A stretch of 64,000 nt of DNA from Sordariomycetes sp. S80-01Y (taxonomy: Eukaryota > Ascomycota > Sordariomycetes), in assembly GCA_037042185.1 (NCBI GenBank), contig JAXQJY010000028.1, forward strand, positions 2,604,001-2,668,000. The letters are read 5' to 3'. Positions 32,470 through 42,318 of the stretch are shown in pieces (position 1 is the first letter of the stretch; each line of letters starts with the position of its first letter). The position numbers and the translations under genes are program-made. The notes under the pieces were generated by a model. The model worked only from the letters and a program-made list of their open reading frames with translations. It was not told the origin of the DNA and searched no databases.

Positions 32470-32963
32470 GGCGAGTGATTCGTGTTGGGGGGTCTGGTAA
32501 ACAACGGTATTGGGTTCGGTTGAACGTTAACTAGGGTAACTATGCGTCGTGAATTTGATGCGGCGATGCGGACTGCAAAAATGTTGCGAATAATAAGATT
32601 CTCATTGAAGAACAATTAAAGCTGTTTATAAATTCTTTTAAAACCGTGGTGGTCGGAAAACTCGGTTATCTCAGGATACAGTCGGGCTCACCTATGAAGC
32701 CTTCCCCGCGGTCTCCCACGACAACCCCACGGTCATCCCCGGAAAGACAGGGAAATCCGGGGATCAGAATCATCGATGCCTGTCAAGGGCTGGGGTACCG
32801 AATTCTGAAGGGTTTCAACCGATTTCCGCCTTTCGCCCCTGTGGTTATAAGACGCTCTGGTTCTCCCAAGCTTTCCTAGGTGCTATCCCACATTCACCGC
32901 ACACAGCAGCGTTTTCTTTTCTACGAAATTGAACGTCTGTGATATCAATTGATTACCCTCACG
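32470..32963. promoter_or_regulatory. Divergent promoter lyase / MFS carrier
   Basis: 494 bp, no gene. It contains the inverted repeat at 32735-32764, a TATA-like ttataaatt at about 32632 for the leftward gene and ttataaga at about 32844 for the rightward gene. Confidence 0.5.
32735..32764. repeat. 9-bp perfect inverted repeat, 12-bp spacer
   Basis: ATCCCCGGA at 32735-32743 and TCCGGGGAT at 32756-32764. Each arm contains CCGG, so CGG/CCG triplets are presented in both orientations, as Zn2Cys6 dimers require. It lies centrally in the shared promoter. Confidence 0.6.
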
Positions 32964-34655
32964 ATGGAAGATTCGAAGTCTACCCCCACTGAAATTGAAG
33001 TTCAGCACCGTAACGATGTGAGGCTTGAGGAAGCTTCGTCGCGGATCATGGTCAACGCGCAGCAACAAGCTCGCATCCGCAGGAAGGTCAGTTGGAGTTT
33101 GATACTCACAAACTTCAATTCCGGGACTAAACATCTTAGTTTGACCGACACATGCTGCCTGTTGTTTGTATTCTGTACATACTCTCCTACCTTGATCGAG
33201 GGAACATCGGCAATGCAAAAACAGCTGGAATCATGGAAGAACTCTCCTTGAGCAACTCGGACTGGACGTGGGTCTTGCAGACCTTCTACATATGCTATGT
33301 CTTGTTCGAGTGGACGCAGCTGTTCTGGAAGATCTTTCCCGCGCACATCTATGTGGCGGTTCTTTGCATGTTGTCAGTTTGCTTTTGATACATGTCACCT
33401 GACTGCTACTCCCCTTGACTGACCAGGTACACAGGTGGGGAGCTGCTGCAATGGCATCTGGGGCCACCCAGAATCATGCTGGTCTGATTATTACCAGGGC
33501 ATTTCTGGGTGTGTTTGAGGCTGCTTTCGGCGCCGGTGCCCCTTACTTCCTATCACTATTTTACCAAAGACGCGAGCTAGGCAAACGCGTTTCGTTCCTA
33601 CTGGGGATGTCACCTCTTGCGAACTGTTTCGCTTCGTCTCTTGCATATGGAATCCTACAGATCGACGGCTCTATATCATCATGGAGACTTTTATTTCTCA
33701 TTGGTAGGCTTACGTTTCCCTGGTATATCCTGACAAGTCAGCTGATCATGAGCGTGTACAGAGGGTGCGCCGACAGTAGCGTTTGCTGCCGTCGTCTGGT
33801 TCTTCCTCCCCGACTCCCCGAGCACATCCAGCTTCCTCACCGCTGAGGAAAGAGAACAATCTGTCAATAGAATGGAAACCATTGACCGCACAGCCAAAAA
33901 CAAAATCAGTTGGAGACAACTCAGCGCGGGTCTGACTGACTATCAAAACTACATTCACACCATGATGCACTTCTCGTGCAATTACTCCTTTGCCGGACTG
34001 TCAAACTTTCTACCCACGATTGTGCGGGACATGGGTTATTCTAGCCTCAACGCACAGGGCCTGACAGCACCCGCCTACTTTGGTGCCTTCTTGTGTTGTC
34101 TCTTCGCTGCCTGGCTCTCGGACAGGTACGGAAAGAGAGGCTGGGTGGTCGCGTTCTTTGCAAGCATGGGAACAGTCGGCTACCTCATCTTGGCTGTTGT
34201 ACAGGATGAGTCAAAGACAAGTATTCGCTACGCTGGTGTCTGGTTAGCTTGCTGCGGAGTCTATCCATCTCTCGTCATCAACATAACATGGCTCCTGAAT
34301 AATCAGGGAGGCGACTCGAAACGAGGAGCTGGCCTTGGTCTGCTGGCAACTTTTGGACAAACTTCTTCATTTGTAAGCAGCGCGCTGTTTCCCGAAACAG
34401 ACGGGTAAGTCGAGATCAACGCCCCTAGGAACCCAGATAAAACTGACCGCTGTCCTTAGACCTTTCTACGTCAAAGGTAGCGCTGTCGGTTGCGCTCTTA
34501 CTGCCTTCATTGTTGTTCTAGCCCTTGGCCTACACTTCAAGCTGGAGCACGAGAACCGGAAAAGGGATCGTCTCTACGGTCAAGCTGATGCGTCTGCGAG
34601 AATTGATGTCACGGATGGAGGCGATCAGAATCACGGTTTCCGGTACATGACTTGA
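32964..34655 (+). CDS. MFS transporter, anion:cation symporter family (Dal5-like)
   Basis: Five exons (introns 33087-33139, 33373-33434, 33704-33761, 34405-34459) encode 487 aa. FDRHMLPVVCILYILSYLDR and NIGNAKTAG form helix 1 and loop; LWGAAAMASGATQN and RAFLGVFEAAFGAGAPYFLS follow; the LFLIEGAPTVAFAAVVW block is restored by splicing. The C-terminal half has LTAPAYFGAFLCCLFAAWLSDR. Twelve hydrophobic segments are expected. The protein should carry an organic anion in symport with protons. It starts 494 bp from the divergent lyase gene and is followed on the same strand by a Zn2Cys6 gene, the classic enzyme-carrier-regulator trio. Each exon junction was chosen because phase and family sequence agree; intron 2 uses the second of two nearby AG acceptors. 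Confidence 0.9.
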
Positions 34656-34860
34656 TTCACAGGGAGTGGCAAAGCTGGCAATGAACAGACGATGGTCCAT
34701 ATATTTAGTTATCACCCTTGAATAAGATACTCCCATTGTACGAAGCCAGGCTCCGAAACGACTCTTACTTTTTGTACTCCTGATATCGGTTTCAGAGCAC
34801 TTGAAGCAACGCGCAAGCCAAGGCTACGCAATGTCGCTCCATATCTGCTTTTGCCAATCG

Positions 34861-34926
34861 AAAAGAAAAAGAAAAAGAAAAAGAAAAAGAAAAAGAAAAA
34901 GAAAGAGAAAGAGAAAGAGAAAAAGG
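34861..34926. repeat. Purine-only hexanucleotide microsatellite (AAAAAG)n then (AAAGAG)n
   Basis: About seven AAAAAG units followed by three AAAGAG units and a short AAAAAG remnant. One strand is pure purine over 66 bp, so it is likely length-polymorphic. It lies about 430 bp before the Zn2Cys6 start at 35359. Confidence 0.9.
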
Positions 34927-35280
34927 AAGAGCCCAGCACGAGAGCGGGTTGGAAGCAACAGCGACGTACAGATCAAGCGACATGGGCTAGATACATTAAA
35001 ATCCACCTGTCTCTCAAAGGAAGGACAATACCACATCTGTTTGGAAGGTATGCTGCCAATGGAAAAGGCCGGGAAGACTGGACCAGCCAATCCACAACGC
35101 TCCCCTGTTCGACGCGAGAGCACCATTTTCCATAGCGTGTGTTAGCTTTTCATCCACTTGCCTTCGATTTCCGTGGCTTGCCGCTGTCCGTTGCCTACGA
35201 TTGGTCCAGGAGTGTGGAAAAGAGGAGGGGAGGCCGGCAATGTTGCGGGGCCCCGGGATTTTGGGGGTTTGCCCGTGGCG

Positions 35281-35288
35281 TATATAGA
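35281..35288 (+). promoter_or_regulatory. TATA box of the Zn2Cys6 gene
   Basis: TATATAGA 78 bp before the ATG at 35359. Confidence 0.4.
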
Positions 35289-35358
35289 GACGGTCTTTCC
35301 GCTGCTTTCCGATGAGCTTCCGAGTACCCTCGTTGTCGTTATTACAACATTTGAAGAT

Positions 35359-37992
35359 ATGTCAACCCAAGGCAAGTTTCGTAGGGCCTACAAGGCCTGC
35401 AACAAGTGCCGCTTGAGGAAAACGAGATGCAACATCACGGCTGAGGAATACTCCGCTGGATTGCCCTGTGCGAGATGCAGGCGAGAGATGAAAGATTGCA
35501 CGTTCCCAGACGAGAGACAAGTGAGCGCACCGAAGCGGCGAAGGTCGCAGCGGCGAACAGGTAAGTAACACTGGTACACTGGACTACACGGCGAGCTTGA
35601 CGAAATGTGCAGTCTTCCGCGACAGGGATCCTGACATCGCTGGTGAGCCAGATTCCGAACATCAGAATGGGATGTTGGATTTTGGAGAGGATGTCACTTC
35701 CAACCAAAATGGAAACAGCGATACTAGAAGCCTGGTTACGAGATCTCCGGCGGATCTTGAGTATCAACGATGGTTTCCCTCTGAGGCTCCTCACGAAGCC
35801 AATACACAAGTGATGGAAACTGCGGACAATTTACCGCAACATTCACCTCTTTCCCATGCAGAGAACTATTCCATACCAACAAATATTGGTGATTCAGTGC
35901 TGCGCAAGGTGGTGACGAACGGGAAGGATGCTTTGAACTTGCTATTCGAGGCGGCTCGAAAGGACACCTCTCAAGAATTCCGTAATGACAGAGTTCATTC
36001 CAGCACAAGCGAACTTGATTTGGACAGAGAAATGAAGCAACCATCGTCACTTTCAGCAGTCGCAGCCTCCACGGCATCTCCCAGCCGGTCGACGCTGTAT
36101 GGAGCTATTCCTGCCCCTTGCGCAATGTCAGTCAATCTTTCAAACGGCGTCGTGGATACCTGGAAGGCATACCGATTTGTCACGACTGGTTGGATGTCGG
36201 CCCAAGAGGCTGTCACATATGTGGATCTGTAAGTTCGGGTTGTCGATCAATGTACGGTGAATCGCGTGAATGGCTGACAGTCAGCGCTAGGTTCTTCCAA
36301 AATATGGCGCCTCTATCACCCATTTTAGATGATTGGTATTCGCATCATGAAAACCACTATTACCTGGTTGCTCGCGAGCCCATGCTCTGCTGTACAATTC
36401 TCACCATCTCATCTCGGTACCATGTCCTGCCCGTCCCAGGAGGAGAATCCAGAGGCTTCTTAATCCATCAACGCTTGTGGGAGCATTGCCAGCATCTCCT
36501 CATGAGGATTTTACTCGGCCAGGAAAAGGGCTCGAAAGCAAAGACACGGACGCTTGGGTCAATTGAGGCTCTTCTGCTCTTGACAGAGTGGCAGCCACGA
36601 GGTCTTCATGTACCGCCTGGTTCAGATGGATGGGATTCCGACGCTCTCTTCACACTGAGAACCGCGAAAGATGAGTCCGAACCAGAGGTAGACAGGTCTC
36701 CTAGAGGAAGGTGGCTGCAAGATGTGCTTGATCCTGCGAGGAGATTCGACCGGATGTCATGGATGACGCTTGGCGCCGCTGTGACGCTTGCACATGAGCT
36801 GTCGGTATTTGATGTTGAAGGAGTGTCGAGAGAACAACCGGCTGCTCCCTGCGATTACGAAAGTAGAAAAAGCTACCGCGCATTGGCACTTTCAAGCTTG
36901 CTACAAGCACAGCACGAGCAATTGTCAGCAAGGCTGGGTCGCAAATCCTGGATGTTACAAAACTCGTATTCAGTCAAGACCTTCTCGAGGTTACCCGAGC
37001 ACTTCCCGGGTCCTTCATGGAAAGCATTCATGATTGCATGGACAGAGCTCACCAAATTGACGAGGTCAATATGCGATGTCTTGTTCCCTTCCCCTTTGGT
37101 CACAACTCAGCTATTACACACTGGACGTTACGTGGGCCTGATTGAGCACTTCTCGGAAATGCTTTCTGCTTGGGAAGCAAAGCACTTGAGAGATTCTAGT
37201 AAGCCTGCCGCCTTCAAGTCGCAACACTTAACTAATAGGAAAGCAATGGCCCCTGCACGTCTCCACGATATGCTCAGCATGGAGTACAACCATGTGAGAG
37301 TGCATGCCAACTCTCTAGGACTTCAAGCAATTTTTGAACGTGCTGTTGCTGATACAGATCCTGTGTCGTTCCATATAAGTGCCACTGACTATCCTTTTGT
37401 GTCGACTGTGGTGGACAGCTGCTTGAATGTTCTGAAAATCACGACCAAGCTTCACCGAACAGGAGTGTTGCGATTCGCGCCAGTCTCAGTCTTCATACGT
37501 GTCACCTCAGCTTCCGTTTTCCTTTTGAAGGGTCTAGGAATCGGGGCTTCAAACTCAAAATTGCAGGAGGCTTTAAGGACTCTCACGCTGACCATCGACG
37601 CCCTCAAGGCCAGCAAGCCTGACGACTTACATCTTGGCGCTCGGTACGCCGAACTACTTGAGACACATGTGCTCCAACTCCAGGAGAAGTTCGTTCCAGC
37701 AGCAAAGCCGTCGATGTTCCATAGCGCTTCCCTGTCCGCTGATCGCACGATGCCACTGCATGCTACCGCTGATAATTCGGCTTGGGATCCATGTAGTACG
37801 AGCAATGGCTTGTCGGACACGATACATCTACAGCCGGCTCCTGAGGTTTGCAGCACCTTTGACGAGAGCTGGCTCACCCTACCTTTTGATCCGTCGCTGA
37901 TGCCCTTTGCTGCGGATGAACTCCAAGGGCTCCAGGGATTGGGTGATGATTCTCTCAACTTCATTTGGAACTTGGAGCCTCAAAATGTCTGA
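35359..37992 (+). CDS. Zn2Cys6 transcription factor (839 aa), ARO80/UGA3-like layout
   Basis: Three exons (introns 35561-35612 and 36229-36290) encode 839 aa. Residues 13-46 hold ACNKCRLRKTRC, then a long loop and PCARCRREMKDC, a zinc cluster with an extended spacer between the two halves. A basic KRRRSQRR tail follows. A disordered acidic linker of about 200 residues leads to the regulatory domain beginning FFQNMAPLSPILDDWY after splice 2, with the LLLTEWQPRGLHVPP and RMSWMTLGAAVTLAHEL segments of the fungal-specific domain. The C-terminus is acidic (activation domain type). The extended zinc loop and overall length resemble Aro80/Tea1-type activators. It directly follows the MFS carrier on the same strand, so it is the likely regulator of the lyase-carrier pair. 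Confidence 0.9.
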
Positions 37993-38654
37993 AAGCGGGG
38001 AGAATCAAAGTCTCTGCTCCTACCCAAAAACACGGTCCATCTCGCAACAATGCGCCAAAAAGTTGTCAATATTTGGGATCAGACATCTTAGAACGAACAA
38101 CACTGAAGAGCGCGCGTCCTGACAGGTCAATGAGGCACAAAGTTCCGACAGAGCGCGCCGCAAGACCGCCATGTTTACGCTTACTTTGCCCTGTCGAGGC
38201 GACCTGGCGCTGTCGATCCTGACGGGCTCAGTGACCTACGACGCTGTGGAAAACCGGTGCCACCACCGAAGCGCACCAACACCGGTAAAGCTTAGCCTTC
38301 AACGATTGCTAGAGAGACAAATTCTAGCGCATTAGGACCCATACACCGTTTCCTGGTCGAGGTTTCGGGTTTATTGCGTCTTTTCTGCAACTCGGCTGGG
38401 TTCATCGTGTGGTACTATTCCGGGATGTGGGCGAGACTCAGGGTTGCTTTCTCTGGCTATTCTTAATTAGGCATCGCGTGGGCAGCCAGGGTGCCAGCTG
38501 CGGCGTCTCAAATCTCATGCGTGGCCTGTGCTCCTCTCGTCCATGATGCGATGACGATGATGACGCCGTGGTTTTCTCACTGCCCTAGCACAACTCAGCG
38601 CAGCCTAGCTTTGCTCGCACGCTCCAATGAATCGCCCTGCTCGATTCTGAAACA
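37993..38654. other. Intergenic spacer between two regulator genes
   Basis: 660 bp, no supported gene. Near 38219-38290 are two short CGG/CCGG-containing patches around accggtgccaccaccg and caacaccggtaaag. It contains the promoter of the regulator at 38655. Confidence 0.5.
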
Positions 38655-39864
38655 ATGCCCTTCAAGCGACCCCATACCAAGACTCGTCACGGCTGCAAGA
38701 CGTGTCGCGAGCGGCGAGTGCGATGCGATCTCCAGCGTCCTAGTGAGAACCACCTACAGACAGCAATTCAATGCTGTTCAGAGATTGCTGACCCTGGTGC
38801 TAGTTTGTGCCAACTGCACCAAGCGAAAGATTGAGTGTGGCTACGTGAAAGACTCGCAGCAGGCCAAAGGAGAGCCGCTCAAGACATCTGCTAGCCAGAA
38901 CGACTCAGATCTCTATACCCAGAGCTATCCCGCTTCATCGTATGATGTTCAATTGATGTACTATTACTCCACCCAAACTTATCGGACACTGAGCGACGAC
39001 GACTCGCGCCACTTCGTATGGCAAGTCGAGGTGCCCGAGCTCGCCTTCAAGCACGATTTCCTTCTCTACGGCCTTTGGGCTTTCACAGCCTTCCATCGCT
39101 GCCGCCTGTCTTCGCTTGCTCAAGACGAAAAGACGTCCCTCATTCGTATCGGAAGGCACTACAAGCAACACGGGCTAGGTACTTACATTCCCGCCTTGGA
39201 ACACTCAAGCAGCGAGAATTGCCACGCCCTTTTTGCTTTCTCTCTGCTCCTGGGATCTCTTTGCCTGGCAGAGCTGCAACATGATTTCGAACAGGCCAAC
39301 TTCGACACCATTTCCTTCTTTTCGGCCTTGTTTGACATCACGACCCTGCTGTCAGGCTGCATCGCAATCGCCGACAAGCATCGCGACGTGTTGAGACGAA
39401 GCAACTTGGCCCCTTTGCTTGGTTCTGATCTCCAAGTTGGCGACCTCACGAACTTTCCCGCCGGGCTTCGTGAAGCGTTGGAGAGGATCTTCTACGCCAT
39501 TCAGCACACTCCGGAGGACATGCCTTCGGCCGACACAGAAGCTTGCATAGCAGCATTGAAGCGGTTGGGCTTGGTCTATCCTGCGAATGGCCAACCCTCT
39601 GGGACTCGTGCCGCGTTGATCGCATGGCCGGTGCTTGGTGGGAGGGGTTTCATGGACCTGATGCACTCGCGGGACACACTGGCGCTGATCTGTCTCGCGC
39701 ATTATGGAGCTATTGTACACGACTACCGTGGAGTCTGGTTCCTCGAAGGCTTAGGGGAACGGCTTGTCTCATCAGTTCTTCGGGTTGTACCTCAAAGTTC
39801 TCGGAAATATCTTGACTGGGCTGCGCGTACTATCGGCTGGGCGAATGAAGCATCGCCTACCTAG
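38655..39864 (+). CDS. Zn2Cys6 transcription factor, Upc2-like (382 aa)
   Basis: Two exons (intron 38743-38803) encode 382 aa. The N-terminus reads HTKTRHGCKTCRERRVRCD, then QRP, and after splicing ICANCTKRKIECGY, so the intron splits the zinc cluster itself. The C-terminal part begins LMYYYSTQTYRTLSDDD and contains FLLYGLWAFTAFHRCRLS, the alpha-helical effector domain of the Upc2/Ecm22 class. Those proteins can bind hydrophobic ligands such as sterols, but similar domains occur in many fungal regulators of unknown role. The reading frame is also open upstream of the zinc cluster through the intron; only the ATG at 38655 gives a complete cluster. It lies downstream of another regulator on the same strand. 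Target genes are unknown. Confidence 0.88.
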
Positions 39865-40255
39865 GCGGATGGCTGAAGACACAGCGTACATCGTCTGGGC
39901 GTCGTAACTTTAAAAATCTTGCAATACGCTCAGAAGCTTTGATTGATGTCCCCTAAAGCTGCTATGGGAGCGTGGGGAGCCCTCAATAGAGAATGGCGAG
40001 AAGTCGCAATTGTGCACGCCGAAGCTTTTACCATTTCCTTTCTCAAAACCAAGCAATCTTTACTCTTCAAGTTGGCTAGGGGAGTGATTCTTTTAGATAC
40101 GATCTGTCGCCTTACTTTCCGGGAGCTATCTTTTGGCAATAATGCCATCGAAGGGCCGTCGCGTTGTGACAAGCCATGCAATGCCACAGCGCCTCCTTAT
40201 ACTGTAATCTACAGAAGACTTCTTGCTCTTTGTTATACCAGTCACACCGGCGATT
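39865..40255. other. Convergent spacer
   Basis: About 390 bp between convergent stop codons. A forward open frame of 151 codons at 39943-40398 overlaps the last exon of the MFS gene and has no recognisable feature. Confidence 0.5.
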
Positions 40256-41786
40256 TTACGCCCAAGCGCCGGTGTCAGGTGCATATCTCGCAACAAGCAG
40301 GACCAAAGCACCGCCCATCAACTTCAAGACGGCAACTACCCCTTATTAGCAAAGGTTTCCCATCGTTATACCTACCAAGACATTCTTACAGATTGTAAAT
40401 GCCCAGCCAGGTCCAGCCGCATCAACTAGAGGTATGATGAAAGCAGTGGCGGACGCTGCAAACACGTATTGGAGAATGTACTTGCTGGTCACTGCCGCCG
40501 CTCTTTGTTCCGGGACAATCTCTGTACAAATCGGTCAACCTCGATTTGTGGTAAAAGGCGAATCATGACTCACCCCCTGCGTAAGTATTTAAGCCATTCC
40601 AAGCGGCTTGCAAACCTGTGCCGATCCAAAAGGCCATGACGATGGGAAGTGCTAGTCCTCCGAACTCTTGATCGAGAGACCAGCCATACAGCAGGCAAGA
40701 CGTCGGAAGTACAAAGAGTAGGTGGATCAAGCTGCTGTTGAGGCGGTCTTTGGGCAGCCGCACCCCGTGTCTTTTCTCGATGTATCGTCGCACAGTTCTG
40801 TCGCTGTAGCGGCCTCCCACAAGGCTGCCAACAATGAAGCCTACGCCAGGCGCAATATAGATCATTCCAGAGATCATAGGGGTGGTGAGGTCGAAGCGTG
40901 GGTTGATAATGTGTCGCAGAGAAGACAGTAAGCCGTACTGAGTGACGCCAAGGAACCCGCATGTTGTGTTTGTGAGCAGGATATGCGGTCTCAAGTAAAG
41001 CTTGAAGACTCTCGAAGGATTGAACTGCTTGATAATTTGAAGCAGAGTGAGACTTCCAACTCTTTGCTCGTGCACTTGCGCAACCTCGCTTTGAATGTTG
41101 GGTATGAGGAGGAGAGATAGAACGAAGCCGAACCCTGCTTGGGCTACTTGAAGCCAGTAAATACTTCTCCAGTTACTATAAGTGAGAAGAACGCCTCCAA
41201 TTGCTGGACCTTGTTGTAAAAGTCAGCAGTGTGACTACTTGTTGTGGTGGGAAGACAAACCAAGCGCTGTCCCGCTCACCGAACCCACCATTAAACAACC
41301 GATTGCTCGGCCGCGGTATAGAGGAGGGAATATATCGGCAATAATTGTTTGGCCGAATACCATAAAGGCAGTTCCGGTGAACGCGGTGATGAGCCTGCTC
41401 GCAGTAAACACGCCCATGCTCGGAGCTAGCGCGGCGCCAATAGAACCGATGGTCATCACGAACATCCCCACATTGTAAGCAATACGTCTGCTGCTGAGCT
41501 CGGCGATCGGCGACCACAGGAGAGAGGAGCATCCCATAGCAATCAGGACGCCGGCATTGGTGATGTTCAGGATCTCGGGGGTCGTCAAGAGTTCTTCCGA
41601 GATCTCGGGGGTTGCAATCAACAGTGACGTCGATGTTGAACAGACAACCAGGGTGTTCCAAGAGACGATGAACAGGATCACATAGCGACGCCATGTGTGT
41701 AGGCCAGGGGCGTTTGTTGCTTGCTGCTGGCCAAGTTCAGCCAAGGATAACGAGGCGGTGTTGGGTTCTTCTCGAGCTTGCTGCAT
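40256..41786 (-). CDS. MFS transporter, DHA1-like (multidrug/small-molecule H+ antiporter type)
   Basis: Four exons (introns 41210-41260, 40522-40573, 40336-40389) encode 457 aa. It opens with WRRYVILFIVSWNTLVVCS. The loop SPIAELSSRRIAYNVGM is the motif-A-like region. IIADIFPPLYRGRAIGCLMVGSVSGTALGPAIGG spans the first splice and matches the DHA1 polyamine/drug:proton antiporter group. Fewer hydrophobic residues remain after GGRYSDRTVRRYIEKRHG, the cytosolic central loop. The last exon (FAVLKLMGGALVLLVARYA) was assigned because it completes the final helix and the intron has a clean GCTAATAA branch site. Some members export toxins; the direction here is unknown. It is in tandem with the Zn2Cys6 gene at 42319 on the same strand, and its promoter bears the palindrome CCTCCGGAGG. 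Confidence 0.87.
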
Positions 41787-41915
41787 GATGGTGGAAGGAT
41801 CAAGAGCTGGGACGGAGTCCTTGGCTCATTTTAGGAATGCAAAAAGGCTACACAAGCGTTCAGATAGCCTCCCATCATCGGGATGGAAGGGCAAGCCAAT
41901 TTCTATTTGACTGGC

Positions 41916-41925
41916 CCTCCGGAGG
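41916..41925. repeat. 10-bp perfect palindrome CCTCCGGAGG
   Basis: About 130 bp upstream of the MFS ATG at 41786, inside a CGG-rich stretch (41916-41985) with several more CCG/CGG triplets. Candidate Zn2Cys6 site, inferred. Confidence 0.45.
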
Positions 41926-42318
41926 ATACGATCGACGGACGACCGCCAAGTGGAGTCCGGGTTCGGAGGACCGCGGTGGGATTCTCAAGCCGGGAACGGA
42001 GCCTTCCGTGGAGATCGGCCAGCTATCGGAGCCGTAGAACTGGAGCTCCCTGTTGACATTGGCCGAAAATCGTGGAAGGGTCGCACTGGACGCCTGACAT
42101 AACCAAGTGCCGAGTGCGGGAGCTTGGTGTGTCATGTCGTCTGCTCCCGTATTGGTCAATCATTGGAACTCAGGAAGGTTGACAAGATAATTTCAGCATT
42201 GAGAGAGATCGACCTATCTTTCCGTCTGTTGAAGATGGTTCACGTAACAAACAACACAGGATAGGCTACTGCTTGTTGCAGATAATGATACTTTTTACTG
42301 TACATTCAGGTTTGACAT

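Larger units (their letters stand above)
34656..35358. other. Spacer with simple repeat
   Basis: About 700 bp between two rightward genes. It holds the purine hexamer repeat at 34861-34926 and the promoter of the Zn2Cys6 gene. Open frames across the repeat are composition artefacts. Confidence 0.55.

Noticed and set aside
34801-35145. Lys/Arg-rich or Phe-rich open frames across the purine repeat
   Set aside because: They are translations of the AAAAAG microsatellite in different frames.
39943-40398. 151-codon forward open frame
   Set aside because: It overlaps the last two exons of the MFS gene on the other strand, whose splicing and family sequence are clear.
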